Positions 48,542 through 57,989 of a stretch of DNA of 64,000 bases are shown in pieces. This DNA is from Bradyrhizobium xenonodulans (lineage in GTDB: Bacteria; Pseudomonadota; Alphaproteobacteria; Rhizobiales; Xanthobacteraceae): assembly GCF_027594865.1 (NCBI RefSeq), contig NZ_CP089391.1, positions 5,424,501 through 5,488,500 on the forward strand, written 5' to 3'. Position 1 is the first letter of the stretch, and the number at the start of each line of letters is the position of its first letter. Below the pieces are notes generated by a model. It made no database searches. It was not told the DNA's origin and saw only the letters and a list, made by a program, of their open reading frames with translations. The translations under genes and the position numbers were made by a program.

Positions 48542-51500
48542 ATGGCCGGACCGATGATGGCGCGTGAGAGGATCGCAAGCAGGCTGGGGTCCCTCCTCCG
48601 TCACTCGCTGGCGACTTTGCTCGCAACGACCGCGCTCGGAATCGTCGCCGCCCACGCCGTCGACGGCACCTGGACCGGCGCCTCGTCCACCGAATGGACG
48701 GATGGCACGAACTGGACATCGACTCCCGACGTGCCTGACGGCACCGCCACCTTCACCAACACCGGCCCTGCCACGGTCGACAGCAACGGTTTCGTCAACA
48801 TCGGCGCCGTCGTGTTCACGGCCGCCCCCGATGCACAACCCTATACCGTCAACACCTACGACATCTTCGTGGTGAACGGCGCCGGCATCTCGAACAATTC
48901 GACCAACGTGCAGACGTTCAACGTCAACTCCAGCATGGTGTTCACCAATTCGAGCAGCGCCAGCGCCGGCAGCAATGTCGTGACGTACAATGTCAGCGGC
49001 GGCGGGATGAGCTTCGCCGACACCTCGACCGCCGGCACGGCCGCCATCACCAACAACGGTGTCGTCGAGTTCAACGGCAGCAGCAATGCGGGCACCGCCA
49101 CGATCACCAACAACATCGTGTTGAACTTCAACGACACGAGCTCGGCGAACGGGTCCAGCATCACGAACAGCGCGACCGGCTTCGTGGCCTTCAACGCCTC
49201 GTCCACCGCGGGCACGTCGACGATCTCCAACAGCGGCTCGCTGACCTTCGTCAACTCCGCCACCGCCGGCAGCGCCACCATCACCACCGAGAATTTCGCC
49301 ACCACGAGCTTCACCGGCACGTCGACCGGCGGCAATGCCCGCTTCATCACCAATGCCGGCGGCACCTTCGACATGTCCGGTCTCACCAGCACCGGGATGA
49401 CCGCGGGCTCGATCGAAGGCGCCGGCGACTATGTGCTCGGCGCCAAGACGCTGACCACCGGCAGCAACAACCTCTCGACCCAGGTCGACGGCGCGATCTC
49501 CGGCGCCGGCGGCGGATTGACCAAGGTCGGCACCGGCACGCTGACGCTCACCGGCGGCAACACCTACACCGGCGCGACGACCGTCTCGGGCGGAACGCTG
49601 ACGCTGTCGGGTTTCGGCATCCTCTCGGGCTCCAGCCTCGTCACCGTGAACGCGACGCTCGACATTTCCGCGATCACGCCCTCGTTTGCCGCCATCACGA
49701 CGCTCGCCGGCAGTTCGAGCGGCGTCGTGAATCTCGGCAGCAAGTCGCTCTTCATCACCGCCGGCTCGACCGAGTTTGCGGGCGTCATTCAGGGCAGCGG
49801 TGGACTGGAAATCGGCGGCGGCATCCAGACGCTCACGGGCGTCAACACCTACACGAATGCGACCCAGATCGACGGCGGCGCCACGCTGGCCCTGAAAGGC
49901 GGCGGCTCGATCGCGAGCTCGCTCTATGTTGCGCTCGCCGGCGCCGGCGCCACGTTCGATATTTCCCAGACCACGTCCGGCGCCTCGGTTGGCGGGCTGT
50001 TCTCCTTGAGCACGGTCGGCACCGTCTCGCTCGGGTCGAAGACGCTGACGATCACCACCGGCAGCTTCTTCGGCGGCGTGATCCAGGACGGCGGCATCGC
50101 CGGCGGCACCGGGGGCAACCTTGCGATCGCAAGCGGCGCCACGCAGCAGCTCTACGGCACCAACACCTATACCGGCACCACGACCATCGCGAGCGGCGGC
50201 GAGCTGGACCTGATCAATTTCGGCGGCAGCGACGGCAGCATCGCGACCTCGAGCAATGTCGTCGCCAACGGCATCTTCGACATCCAGGGCTTGAGCGGCG
50301 GCACCTCGATCAAGTCGCTCTCGGGCTCGGGCAACGTCAATCTCGGCGCCAACACGCTGACGATCACCGCCGGCAATAACACTTTCGCGGGCGTGATCGA
50401 CGATGGCGGCGCGGGCGGCGGCCTCACGGTCGCCGGCGGCACCCAGACACTGACCGGCGCCAACACCTATGTTGGCGCCACCACCATCAACGGCGGCACG
50501 CTGGTGGTGGACGGCTCGATCGTCAGCGCCTCCACCGTCAATGCCGGCGGCACGCTCGCCGGCAGCGGCACGGTCGGCAGCGTCGCGGTGACCGGCGGCA
50601 CGCTGGCGCCGGGCAGCACGGCAACCCCGTTCGGCCCGCTGACGGTGAACGGGCCCCTGAGCTTCACCGCGGCCTCGACGTATCTGGTGCAGGTGTCCTC
50701 GACCAATGCCAGCCTCACCAATGTCACCGGCGCGGCCACGCTCGGCAATGCGACGGTGAGCGCGAACTTCACCTCGGGCACGCTCAAGAAGCAGTACACC
50801 ATCCTGTCGGCGGCCGGGGGCCTCGCCGGCACCAGCTTCAACGCGGCCGTCGTCTCCAACATGCCGACAATCTCCGCGACGCTGAGCTACGACCCCAACA
50901 ACGTCTTCCTCAACGTCAACGTCGATTTCGCGCAGGCCGGCGGCCTCAACGTCAACCAGCGGAACGTCGCCAACACGCTGACCAATTTCTTCAACGCCAC
51001 CGGCAGCATTCCCGCAGCCTTCGCCGCGCTGACGCCGGCGGGGCTGACGACCGCCTCAGGCGAGCTCGGCACCGGCATCATCCAGTCCGCCATCAACGCC
51101 GACGGCCAGTTCCTCAACCTGATGCTCGACCCGACCGTGATCGGCCGCTCGGGCGGCTTCGCCAAGGCCGGCAGCGTCGCGCAATTCGCCGACAGTGACG
51201 ACATGTCGGCCTACGCCAAGATGCGCCCCGCCAATGCGCGCGAGCGCGAGGCCTATGCGATGGCGAACAAGGCGCCGCTGCTGTCCTCGCAGCCGAGCAG
51301 CCGCTGGAGCGTCTGGGCCGCCGGCTATGGCGGCTCGGCGCAAATCGGCGGCAATGCGCCGGTCGGCTCGCAGGATTTGACCGCGCGGGTCTGGGGCGGC
51401 GCGGCCGGCGCCGACTACCGGCTTTCGGTGGACACGCTGGTCGGCTTCGCGCTCGGCGGCGGCGGACTGAACTACTCGCTCGCCAACGCAATGGGCTCGG

Positions 51501-52141
51501 GCTCGGCCGATTTGTTCCAGGCCGGTGTCTATGGCCGGCACAATTTCGGACCGGCCTACATCTCGGCCGCGCTCGCCTATGGCTGGCACGACGTCACCAC
51601 CAACCGCACCGTGGCGCTCGCGGGCACCGACCAGGTCCAGGGTCGCTTCAAGGCCGACACCTTCTCGGCCCGCTTCGAAGGCGGCTATCGCTTCGCAACG
51701 CCGCTGGTCGGCATCACGCCCTATGCGGCGGCGCAGGTGACGAACTTCAACCTGCCGAACTATTCCGAAGTCAGCCTCAATGGCGGCGGTCTGTTCGCGC
51801 TGAACTATGCTTCGCAGTCGCTGACCGACACCCGCTCCGAGCTGGGCTTCCGCACCGACAAGTCCTACGCGATGCAGAACGGCGTGCTGACGCTGCGCGG
51901 CCGCGCCGCCTGGGCGCACGACTACAATCCGAGCCGCGCGGTCACCGCGCTGTTCCAGACCCTGCCCGGCACCAGCTTCGTCGTGAACGGCGCCAGGGTC
52001 GACGCCGACTCCGCGCTTCTCAGCGCCAGCGCCGAGATGAAATGGCTGAGCGGCTTCTCGATCGCCGGCACTTTCGACGGCGAGTTCTCCGGCAACGTCA
52101 CCAGCTATTCGGGCAAGGGCGTGTTCAAGTACAGCTGGTGA
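48542..52141 (+). CDS. autotransporter (type V secretion) with PATR-type passenger repeats
   Basis: About 1199 residues from ATG 48542. A signal peptide ends near residue 39 (SLATLLATTALGIVAAHA). Residues about 130-280 hold five loose repeats of the form S-x-A-G-x-A-x-I-T-N. Residues about 320-690 hold four beta-helix strands of the autotransporter-associated type (GLTKVGTGTLTLTGGNTYTG and three variants with NTYTN, NTYTG and NTYVG). A C-terminal beta-barrel of about 285 residues starts near SSRWSVWAAGYGG and ends in YSW, with a terminal aromatic residue for BAM recognition. No enzymatic passenger domain is visible, so an adhesin or surface-structure role is likely. It lies inside the T2SS locus on the opposite strand. 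Confidence 0.9.
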   Translation: MAGPMMARERIASRLGSLLRHSLATLLATTALGIVAAHAVDGTWTGASSTEWTDGTNWTSTPDVPDGTATFTNTGPATVDSNGFVNIGAVVFTAAPDAQPYTVNTYDIFVVNGAGISNNSTNVQTFNVNSSMVFTNSSSASAGSNVVTYNVSGGGMSFADTSTAGTAAITNNGVVEFNGSSNAGTATITNNIVLNFNDTSSANGSSITNSATGFVAFNASSTAGTSTISNSGSLTFVNSATAGSATITTENFATTSFTGTSTGGNARFITNAGGTFDMSGLTSTGMTAGSIEGAGDYVLGAKTLTTGSNNLSTQVDGAISGAGGGLTKVGTGTLTLTGGNTYTGATTVSGGTLTLSGFGILSGSSLVTVNATLDISAITPSFAAITTLAGSSSGVVNLGSKSLFITAGSTEFAGVIQGSGGLEIGGGIQTLTGVNTYTNATQIDGGATLALKGGGSIASSLYVALAGAGATFDISQTTSGASVGGLFSLSTVGTVSLGSKTLTITTGSFFGGVIQDGGIAGGTGGNLAIASGATQQLYGTNTYTGTTTIASGGELDLINFGGSDGSIATSSNVVANGIFDIQGLSGGTSIKSLSGSGNVNLGANTLTITAGNNTFAGVIDDGGAGGGLTVAGGTQTLTGANTYVGATTINGGTLVVDGSIVSASTVNAGGTLAGSGTVGSVAVTGGTLAPGSTATPFGPLTVNGPLSFTAASTYLVQVSSTNASLTNVTGAATLGNATVSANFTSGTLKKQYTILSAAGGLAGTSFNAAVVSNMPTISATLSYDPNNVFLNVNVDFAQAGGLNVNQRNVANTLTNFFNATGSIPAAFAALTPAGLTTASGELGTGIIQSAINADGQFLNLMLDPTVIGRSGGFAKAGSVAQFADSDDMSAYAKMRPANAREREAYAMANKAPLLSSQPSSRWSVWAAGYGGSAQIGGNAPVGSQDLTARVWGGAAGADYRLSVDTLVGFALGGGGLNYSLANAMGSGSADLFQAGVYGRHNFGPAYISAALAYGWHDVTTNRTVALAGTDQVQGRFKADTFSARFEGGYRFATPLVGITPYAAAQVTNFNLPNYSEVSLNGGGLFALNYASQSLTDTRSELGFRTDKSYAMQNGVLTLRGRAAWAHDYNPSRAVTALFQTLPGTSFVVNGARVDADSALLSASAEMKWLSGFSIAGTFDGEFSGNVTSYSGKGVFKYSW

Positions 52142-52156
52142 GTGCTGCGGATCGCA

Positions 52157-52750
52157 TTACTTCCCCGCCTGCCACTGGCCGGAGACGCCCAAAATCACCC
52201 TGACGCGGCCGGTGGCGGCCTCGTTCAGTGCGGTCGCCTGCGGCACCTGGACGTCGAGCTGATCGACGAACAGGAACGGCATGCCGGCTTCGAGATCGTA
52301 GAGCACCTTCTGGAGCGCGGGCTGGTCGAGTTCGCAGCTCACGACGAGGCCGACGAAGCCGTCCTTCACCTGCGCGCCTGAGACGTCGACCTGCGAGGAC
52401 TGCACCGAGCCGCCGACATTGCCGACGGCGGCGGCAACCCGCTGCAGCAGATTGGCGCCCGCGACCGTCACCGTCGGCCCTTCCAGGAACGGCGTGCCGG
52501 GATGCTCGGCCATTGCGGCTGCCGCATTCTTGGCGCCGCCCTTGCGGCCACGCAGCTGGTCGAGCAGGTCGGAGGTCTGCGCCAGCGCCTGGCGGTGGGC
52601 AATGACATCGGCGATCGACAGGCCCGCCATCAGCAACAGCCCGCCTGTCACCGCGACGTAGAGCGTGACCGCGATCAGCGGCGAGCCGGCGAGCGCCCGG
52701 CTGACCGCATTTCCGCTTCCGATCCCTGCGCCGCTCATGCCACTGCTCAT
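52157..52750 (-). CDS. gspM: type II secretion protein GspM
   Basis: A 197-residue bitopic protein: a short cytoplasmic N-terminus, one membrane helix (LIAVTLYVAVTGGLLLMAGLSI), then a periplasmic ferredoxin-like domain with VTVAGANLLQRVAAAVGNVGG and VVSCELDQPALQKVLYDLEAGMPFLFVDQLDV. This is the GspM type seen in alphaproteobacteria (T2SSM_b). With GspL it forms the inner-membrane platform. It overlaps gspL by four bases. Confidence 0.85.
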   Translation of the reverse strand: MSSGMSGAGIGSGNAVSRALAGSPLIAVTLYVAVTGGLLLMAGLSIADVIAHRQALAQTSDLLDQLRGRKGGAKNAAAAMAEHPGTPFLEGPTVTVAGANLLQRVAAAVGNVGGSVQSSQVDVSGAQVKDGFVGLVVSCELDQPALQKVLYDLEAGMPFLFVDQLDVQVPQATALNEAATGRVRVILGVSGQWQAGK

Positions 52751-53784
52751 GGCGCATTCCTCGGCTCGATCTGCGCCTCGATGTGGAAGCGCTCGCCGGG
52801 ATCGGAGGAGCTCCGCGTCGTCGGCGCATAGAAGGTCGCGCGGGTGAAATGCTGCGACTGCTCGATCAGGGGGATCAGCGAGGGCGCATCGCGCGTGATG
52901 CCGCCGATCTGGATCTTGTTGCCGGAAAGATGCAGCTCGGTGACATAGGTGTGATCAGGCAATATCCGGCTGAGCGATTCCAGCACGATCACGCTCGCTG
53001 CGGTCTCGTATTTGCGGCGCTCGAGCAGCGCGAGCGGCGAGCGCTCGCCGCCGTCGCCGCCGCGAAGCGCGGCACGGCGCTGGGTGATCTGGCGGTCCAG
53101 CTCGCTCTCCTGCGCGCTGAGGCTGTCGGCGAGATAGCCGGCGGCGACCGATCCGATCACCGCGGCGACCGCGACGAGGACCAGCACAGCTTGCAACATC
53201 CGGCTTAGCCGCGCGGGATCGACAGCGCCGCGCGACTTCTGCTCGAACACCTTGATATGCGCGCCGGCGGGCCCATCGGTCGCGATCGCGATCGCGGAGG
53301 GGTGGAAGCCGGACAGCGCCTCGACATAGCCCATCGCCAGCTTGCGCGGCGCCGCCGCGATCTCAGTCGTGATGCTCTCGCGGCCCTGCGCCAACGGACG
53401 GCTGCAGCCGAACACGGCCTCGCTCGCGCTCCAGGGCGTCAGCCGGTCGATCTGCGCCCGCACGATGCCGTCGAGGAAGTCCGCCGCGCGGGCCGGCAGC
53501 TCCAGCGGACGGAACAGGAAGCGCTGCGGCCGCAGCACGATCTCGACGCGGCTGCCGCGGACGATCTGCGCGAGATTGGGACTGGCGAACTTGCCGTCCT
53601 CGAACGCGATCTCCTTCGGGACGTTCTCCGACTTCGCGACCTCCAGCGCGAACGCGCCGGTCTCGCCTTCGACCAGCCGCACCACGCGCGGCGACACCAT
53701 CCGCTCCAGGGTGGCCACGAGCGTGCCGGCCACGGTGCCGGTCCAGGCATCGACGATGGCGCGAAGGGAATTGAGCGAACTCAT
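52747..53784 (-). CDS. gspL: type II secretion protein GspL (PilN-like C-terminus)
   Basis: A 345-residue protein from ATG 53784 (one base after gspK; a longer frame reaches 53850). The N-terminal part is a shortened actin-like domain (VRLVEGETGAFALEVA, IVLRPQRFLFRPLELPARAADFL). A membrane helix follows near residues 200-222 (LQAVLVLVAVAAVIGSVAAGYLA). A coiled segment then precedes a PilN-type domain (IVLESLSRILPDHTYVTELHLSGNKIQIGGIT). GspL links the GspE ATPase to the inner-membrane platform. Its stop overlaps the gspM start. Confidence 0.85.
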   Translation of the reverse strand: MSSLNSLRAIVDAWTGTVAGTLVATLERMVSPRVVRLVEGETGAFALEVAKSENVPKEIAFEDGKFASPNLAQIVRGSRVEIVLRPQRFLFRPLELPARAADFLDGIVRAQIDRLTPWSASEAVFGCSRPLAQGRESITTEIAAAPRKLAMGYVEALSGFHPSAIAIATDGPAGAHIKVFEQKSRGAVDPARLSRMLQAVLVLVAVAAVIGSVAAGYLADSLSAQESELDRQITQRRAALRGGDGGERSPLALLERRKYETAASVIVLESLSRILPDHTYVTELHLSGNKIQIGGITRDAPSLIPLIEQSQHFTRATFYAPTTRSSSDPGERFHIEAQIEPRNAP

Positions 53785-53785
53785 C

Positions 53786-54691
53786 TCACAGAGGCTTTCC
53801 GGCGGAGCCGTCGAAGGCGTTGTGCCACGACAATACACGATAGGGCTCATCGCCGCTTTCGAGAAGCAGGATGACGATCTCGGCCGAGCTCTGCCGGCGC
53901 GACGGCGCCTCGACGGCCACCGTGAGGCGGTAGGCCCTCGAGCCCTCGACGGTCGCGTTGGTGCCGCCGGCCAGAGTGATCAGGGAGCGCGGATCGATGT
54001 TGGGATCGGTGCGGTCGCGCAGCAGCTGTTGCAGCGTCTGCGGCGTCATGCCGGGCAGCGCCGCCACCACCTGCGGCGCAGCGTCGAGCACGTTCACCGC
54101 CCGCATGTTGCTGAACACGGTGACGAAAGGCAGCACGCGCTCGACCACGGCGGGCGGAATGCCGCGCACCAGCCAGAGCTCGTCGCTGTGCGGAAACGGC
54201 GCATGGCGCGGCAGATAGGACGCACCAAGCGTGCGGTAGTAGGAATCCTCCGGATTGTCCTGGCCGGGCTCCATCGACGAGCGCCAGGCGAGGATCCGGT
54301 CGGCGTAGACAGGTGCATTGTCCGCGGAAACGCCCAGCGCCGTCATCAGGCCCGCGAGGACCGCCTTCGGCGCCATGTTGAGATCGACGCGCGCGGCCTC
54401 CGAACGGAACGTCACGCTCACCCGGCCGGCCCCGACACGGGCGTTGAAGGTGCCGCTGGTCGGGCGCACGGCCTCGTTCTGCGCCGTCAGCCGGTAGGCT
54501 GCAAGCTCGAGCCCGGCATTCACCAGCGCATCGGCCTGCAACCGGTCGGAATTGACGGCGACCGTGACCGCGGTGTTGGTGACATAGGTCAGGTAGATCA
54601 GCGCGAGCGCGGCCAGCGCCGCCAGCATCCAGAGCACCGCGACGACGATGAAGCCGCGGCGATCGCGAAGCGCGCCGATCTCGTGCCTCAC
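53786..54691 (-). CDS. gspK: type II secretion minor pseudopilin GspK
   Basis: A 301-residue protein from GTG 54691, five bases after gspJ; the frame is open to 54910 but that part lies inside gspJ. The prepilin leader VRHEIGALRDRRG is followed by FIVVAVLWMLAALAALALIYL. As expected for GspK, the position-5 glutamate of other pseudopilins is missing. The large globular domain has helical DRILAWRSSMEPGQDNPEDSYYRTL and DLNMAPKAVLAGLM blocks typical of GspK. It caps the pseudopilus tip with GspI and GspJ. Confidence 0.9.
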   Translation of the reverse strand: MRHEIGALRDRRGFIVVAVLWMLAALAALALIYLTYVTNTAVTVAVNSDRLQADALVNAGLELAAYRLTAQNEAVRPTSGTFNARVGAGRVSVTFRSEAARVDLNMAPKAVLAGLMTALGVSADNAPVYADRILAWRSSMEPGQDNPEDSYYRTLGASYLPRHAPFPHSDELWLVRGIPPAVVERVLPFVTVFSNMRAVNVLDAAPQVVAALPGMTPQTLQQLLRDRTDPNIDPRSLITLAGGTNATVEGSRAYRLTVAVEAPSRRQSSAEIVILLLESGDEPYRVLSWHNAFDGSAGKPL

Positions 54692-54696
54692 GCCGC

Positions 54697-55416
54697 TCAA
54701 AGCTGCTGCTCCTCTTTCTCCGCCTGTTGCGGCCGGCCGCGCGCCGCCACGCAGGTCGCCGCGTTCTTGGCGCGCGCGCATTCGGCCGGCGCATTGATAT
54801 GCGGAACCGCCGCGGCCGAGACCGCCAGCACCTGGCCGCTGGCGCCGTCCCGCACGGTGATGCGGATACGGTCCGGCAGTTGCGGCTGGCCGCGCCAGAC
54901 CGGCTGCCACTGACCATCAGGCCCGGCATAGGAAAAGCTGACGCGGAACGGCGCGCGGATCAGCACGACCTGATCGACGAAGCGGATCTGCCCGTCGGTC
55001 GGCATCGGCTGGAACGGCGCGCGCTCGCGCACCAGCGCCAGCCCCTGCGCATCGGCCTTCTCGATCAGGCGGATGAATTCGAGCCCCGGACGCGCACTCG
55101 GGCCGAGCGCGGTGCGCAGGAAGGTCACCGACAATTCGGCGCCGTCGAACAGCGGCGCCCTCGCGTCGCCGTTCACCGTCATCTGCTCGGCGACCGAGAG
55201 GTCGGCGACGATGCGGTCGAGGCCGGTGGCGAGGCGCTCGGCGCGCTGCACCCGGGCGATGCCGCGATTCCAGTTCGGCAGCCATTGCGCCGTCACCGTC
55301 GCCAGCGCCGCCAGGATCACGGTCATCAGCAACGTCGCCAGCAGCACTTCGAGCAAAGTGAAGCCGGCCTCATCGGCGAGCGCGCGGCGCAGGCGGTTGA
55401 TCGCCAAACCCTTCAT
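54697..55416 (-). CDS. gspJ: type II secretion minor pseudopilin GspJ
   Basis: A 239-residue protein with a long prepilin leader, cleavage site G|FTLLEVLLATLLMTVILAAL (glutamate at position 5) near residue 18, and a GspJ-type beta domain (WQPVWRGQPQLPDRIRITVRD). The last 40 residues are charged and proline-poor (ARGRPQQAEKEEQQL), an unusual tail. Its start overlaps the gspI stop by four bases. GspJ is part of the tip complex with GspI and GspK. Confidence 0.88.
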   Translation of the reverse strand: MKGLAINRLRRALADEAGFTLLEVLLATLLMTVILAALATVTAQWLPNWNRGIARVQRAERLATGLDRIVADLSVAEQMTVNGDARAPLFDGAELSVTFLRTALGPSARPGLEFIRLIEKADAQGLALVRERAPFQPMPTDGQIRFVDQVVLIRAPFRVSFSYAGPDGQWQPVWRGQPQLPDRIRITVRDGASGQVLAVSAAAVPHINAPAECARAKNAATCVAARGRPQQAEKEEQQL

Positions 55417-55808
55417 CGCGTGCCCCGCGGCACCAGCTTCACGGTCGTGACCTGGATCGCGCTGCCGTCGGCGCGCTGCAGGCGCAGATTAACGGCCATC
55501 GGCACGAAACGATCGGTGGCGGGATCGCCGCCGGCCACGTTCATCGGCGCGACATCGACGCGCCAGCGGCTGCCGGCGAGCTCGCCGCTCTGCCGGCCGG
55601 GCTTCAGCAGTCCGCGCGCGGGCAGGTCCGCCAGCAGCCGCTCGGCCGTGCCCGAGAGCGCCAGATGCTGGTCGATCGAGCGCGTGCCTTTCGCCGTGGT
55701 GGCGATCACCGAGCCGATCGTGCCGAGCATGACCGCGATGATCGCGAGCGCGACCAGCGCCTCGATCAGGGTGAAGCCGGCGGCGTCAGAGCAGCTTCTG
55801 CGGGACAA
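55413..55808 (-). CDS. gspI: type II secretion minor pseudopilin GspI
   Basis: A 131-residue protein starting at TTG 55808, inside the end of gspH (23-base overlap). The leader MSRRSCSDAAG ends at G|FTLIEALVALAIIAVMLGTI (glutamate at position 5). The body ends VNLRLQRADGSAIQVTTVKLVPRG, the compact fold of GspI. It is coupled to gspJ. Confidence 0.87.
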   Translation of the reverse strand: MSRRSCSDAAGFTLIEALVALAIIAVMLGTIGSVIATTAKGTRSIDQHLALSGTAERLLADLPARGLLKPGRQSGELAGSRWRVDVAPMNVAGGDPATDRFVPMAVNLRLQRADGSAIQVTTVKLVPRGTR

Positions 55809-56280
55809 TCTCGACGCCTCCGGTCAGCCAGTTGACGCGCACCTCGTAGCCCATGCCGGGCCGCGCCAGTGCGATCGTACCGCCGCACGACATGCCCGAC
55901 GGAAAGAAATCGATCGACCGCCCGGTCGCGCGATCGGCGCAGCGCGAGGCCAGCGTCGCCTGCACGACCACATCGCCCGGCAGGCGGATGGTCCGCCCGG
56001 TGACGCCGGAGCGGATCGCGCGCGCCTCCGCGTCCACCTGCGTCACCACCCGCACCTGCCGGCGCAACGCCGCGTTGCGGTCGGCCTTGAGCAGCGCCGC
56101 GGTCTCGACCGCGTAGCTCTCCAGCCTGGCACGCGTCGTCGAGCGCGGAATCGCCGGCAGGATGATCGCTACCAGCAGGCCGATGATCGCGAGCACGCAC
56201 AGGATCTCGATCAGCGCGAATCCGCGTGCGTCGCGAAGACCTTCAGCGCGCGTTGCTGACGATGTCGGCTGCCGTTCCAC
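55786..56280 (-). CDS. gspH: type II secretion minor pseudopilin GspH
   Basis: About 164 residues from GTG 56280, which lies within the last codons of gspG (38-base overlap); a longer frame reaches 56394 inside gspG. The prepilin site is RG|FALIEILCVLAIIGLLVAIIL with glutamate at position 5. The globular part (DRNAALRRQVRVVTQVDAEARAI, then SIDFFPSGMSCGGTIAL) is a GspH/FimT domain. The exact start is uncertain. Confidence 0.85.
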   Translation of the reverse strand: MERQPTSSATRAEGLRDARGFALIEILCVLAIIGLLVAIILPAIPRSTTRARLESYAVETAALLKADRNAALRRQVRVVTQVDAEARAIRSGVTGRTIRLPGDVVVQATLASRCADRATGRSIDFFPSGMSCGGTIALARPGMGYEVRVNWLTGGVEIVPQKLL

Positions 56281-56698
56281 TGCCGCCTTCCTGACCGTCC
56301 GATCCGAGCGAGATGATCTCGTAGGGCGCGCTCGCACCCGGCGATCGATAGACATAGACGTGGCCCCAGGGATCGTTCGGCACCACGCCGCCACGCAAAT
56401 AAGGCCCGTTCCAGCCGGCCTGATTGTTCGTGCGCGTCAGTCCGACGAGGCCTTCATTGGAGGTCGGATAGCGGCCGACATCGAGATAATAGAGGTCGAG
56501 TGCGCTCGAGAAGCTCTCGATCTGGATCTTCGCCGCCTTCGCCTTGGACTCGCTGAGATAGTTCAGCACCCGCGGGCCGACCAGCGCCATGATCATTCCG
56601 ATGATGGTGATGACGACCAGCATCTCCACCAGGGTGAAGCCGGCCTCCCCTCGCCGCGCGCGCCGCCGGCCGCGCCTTAACGATGGATCTTTGGTCAC
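56243..56698 (-). CDS. gspG: type II secretion major pseudopilin GspG
   Basis: A 151-residue protein from GTG 56698, preceded by GGGAGGGG; an upstream ATG at 56734 is in frame but lies in the gspF end. The leader is rich in arginine, followed by G|FTLVEMLVVITIIGMIMALVGPRVL with glutamate at position 5. SALDLYYLDVGRYPTSNEGLVGL and GPYLRGGVVPNDPWGHVYVY are diagnostic GspG blocks, including the calcium-site region near the end (SLGSDGQEGG). It forms the pseudopilus shaft. Confidence 0.95.
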   Translation of the reverse strand: MTKDPSLRRGRRRARRGEAGFTLVEMLVVITIIGMIMALVGPRVLNYLSESKAKAAKIQIESFSSALDLYYLDVGRYPTSNEGLVGLTRTNNQAGWNGPYLRGGVVPNDPWGHVYVYRSPGASAPYEIISLGSDGQEGGSGTAADIVSNAR

Positions 56699-56723
56699 GT
56701 CAAACCCCTCCCGCTTCCCTGTC

Positions 56724-57935
56724 CTAACCGACAATCTGGCTCACCGACATCAGCGCCGTCATCACCGAAGTGATCAGGCCGCCGACGACGAGCGAGATTG
56801 CGATGATCGCCGCAGGCCCGGCGATGCCGACCGCGCGGTCGAGCGTGCGCTGCAATTTGGCTTCGTAGAATTCGGCAACGCGCCCCGAGAGCATCGGCAA
56901 TTGTCCGGTCTCGTCACCGAGCCTGAGCATGCGCACTGCCATCGGCGGCAGCGCTTCGGTCTCGGCCAGCGCGTCGGACAGTTTCGAACCGTGGCGGACA
57001 CGGTCGGCAGCATCGCTCCAGACCGCAGACGGGCCGGTCGTCGCCATCATGTCGATCAGGATGCGCAGCGTGGTGGTGAGATTGACGCCGCTGCCGAGCA
57101 GCAGGCCGAGATTGCGGCAGAACAGCGCTGTGCGGTACGCGCTCATGATGTTGCGGATCGCCGGCAGCCGCACGATCACATTGGTGATGCCGCGGCGGAT
57201 ACGCTCCTGCCGCAGCACGAGCCATGTCGCGGCGATGACGGCCGCAAGGCCCGCCAGCACCGCATCGGAATTGCCGCGCAGGAAGGTCGAGATGTTGAGG
57301 AAGACGCCGACGACCGGATCGACCTTGGCGCCGAAATCCTGCAGCACGCTGGCGAACTGCGGCAGCACGAAGGTGAGGAAGAACAGCAGCACGCAGCCGG
57401 CCGCGCCGAGCACGAACAGCGGATAGCGGATCGCGTCCGACAGCCGGCGCCGCAACGCCTCGCTGCGCGCGCGCTCGCCGGCCAGCACCTCCAGCACCTG
57501 ATCGAGCGATCCGGAGGCCTCGCCGACCCGGACCAGCGCGATATACATCGGCGGAAACAGCCCCTCGTGCCGCGCCAGCGCTTCGGCAAAGCTCTCGCCC
57601 GAGATGACGCGCGACCGGATGTCGGCAACGACCGGACGCAGCCGGCCGAAATCGGGATCGGCCGCGAGCAGCTCCAGTCCGTCATTGATGCGGGCGCCGG
57701 CGCGCAGCAGCAGCGCGAGATCGCGGGTGAAGATGGTGACGTCTTCCGGCTTCGGCCTGCTGAACAGGCTGAAGACACTGCCCGCCGCGCCGCCCTCTTC
57801 CGGGGTGACGTTGTCGACCAGAACGAGGCCAAGCCGCTCGATCCGCTGCGCGACGTCGCCGGGCGCGGGCGCGGCGATGGCCCCGGAGACCAGTTCGCCG
57901 TTGGCATTGAGCGCGCGGTAGCGATAATTCGGCAT
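56724..57935 (-). CDS. gspF: type II secretion inner-membrane protein GspF
   Basis: A 403-residue protein from ATG 57935. The N-terminal MPNYRYRALNANGELVSGAIAA domain is followed by two repeated GspF domains: SVFSLFSRPKPEDVTIFTRDLALLLRAGARINDGL and a second copy at AIRNIMSAYRTALFCRNLGLLLGSGVNLTTTLRILI. Three membrane helices sit between and after them. GspF anchors the GspE motor in the inner membrane. The frame remains open upstream through the repeat region 57990-58107, which is not coding. Confidence 0.95.
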   Translation of the reverse strand: MPNYRYRALNANGELVSGAIAAPAPGDVAQRIERLGLVLVDNVTPEEGGAAGSVFSLFSRPKPEDVTIFTRDLALLLRAGARINDGLELLAADPDFGRLRPVVADIRSRVISGESFAEALARHEGLFPPMYIALVRVGEASGSLDQVLEVLAGERARSEALRRRLSDAIRYPLFVLGAAGCVLLFFLTFVLPQFASVLQDFGAKVDPVVGVFLNISTFLRGNSDAVLAGLAAVIAATWLVLRQERIRRGITNVIVRLPAIRNIMSAYRTALFCRNLGLLLGSGVNLTTTLRILIDMMATTGPSAVWSDAADRVRHGSKLSDALAETEALPPMAVRMLRLGDETGQLPMLSGRVAEFYEAKLQRTLDRAVGIAGPAAIIAISLVVGGLITSVMTALMSVSQIVG

Positions 57936-57989
57936 GGGCCTCAACGCAGGATAAGCTTGGGTTGAAACGATTGGCCGCGAAGTCGGTAC

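Noticed and set aside
49000..50600. Repetitive DNA suggestive of a tandem repeat array
   Set aside because: The repetition is at protein level within one long open frame and is explained by autotransporter beta-helix repeats.
53342..54913. 523-codon forward frame opposite gspK and gspL
   Set aside because: Antisense to two recognised T2SS genes; shadow composition.
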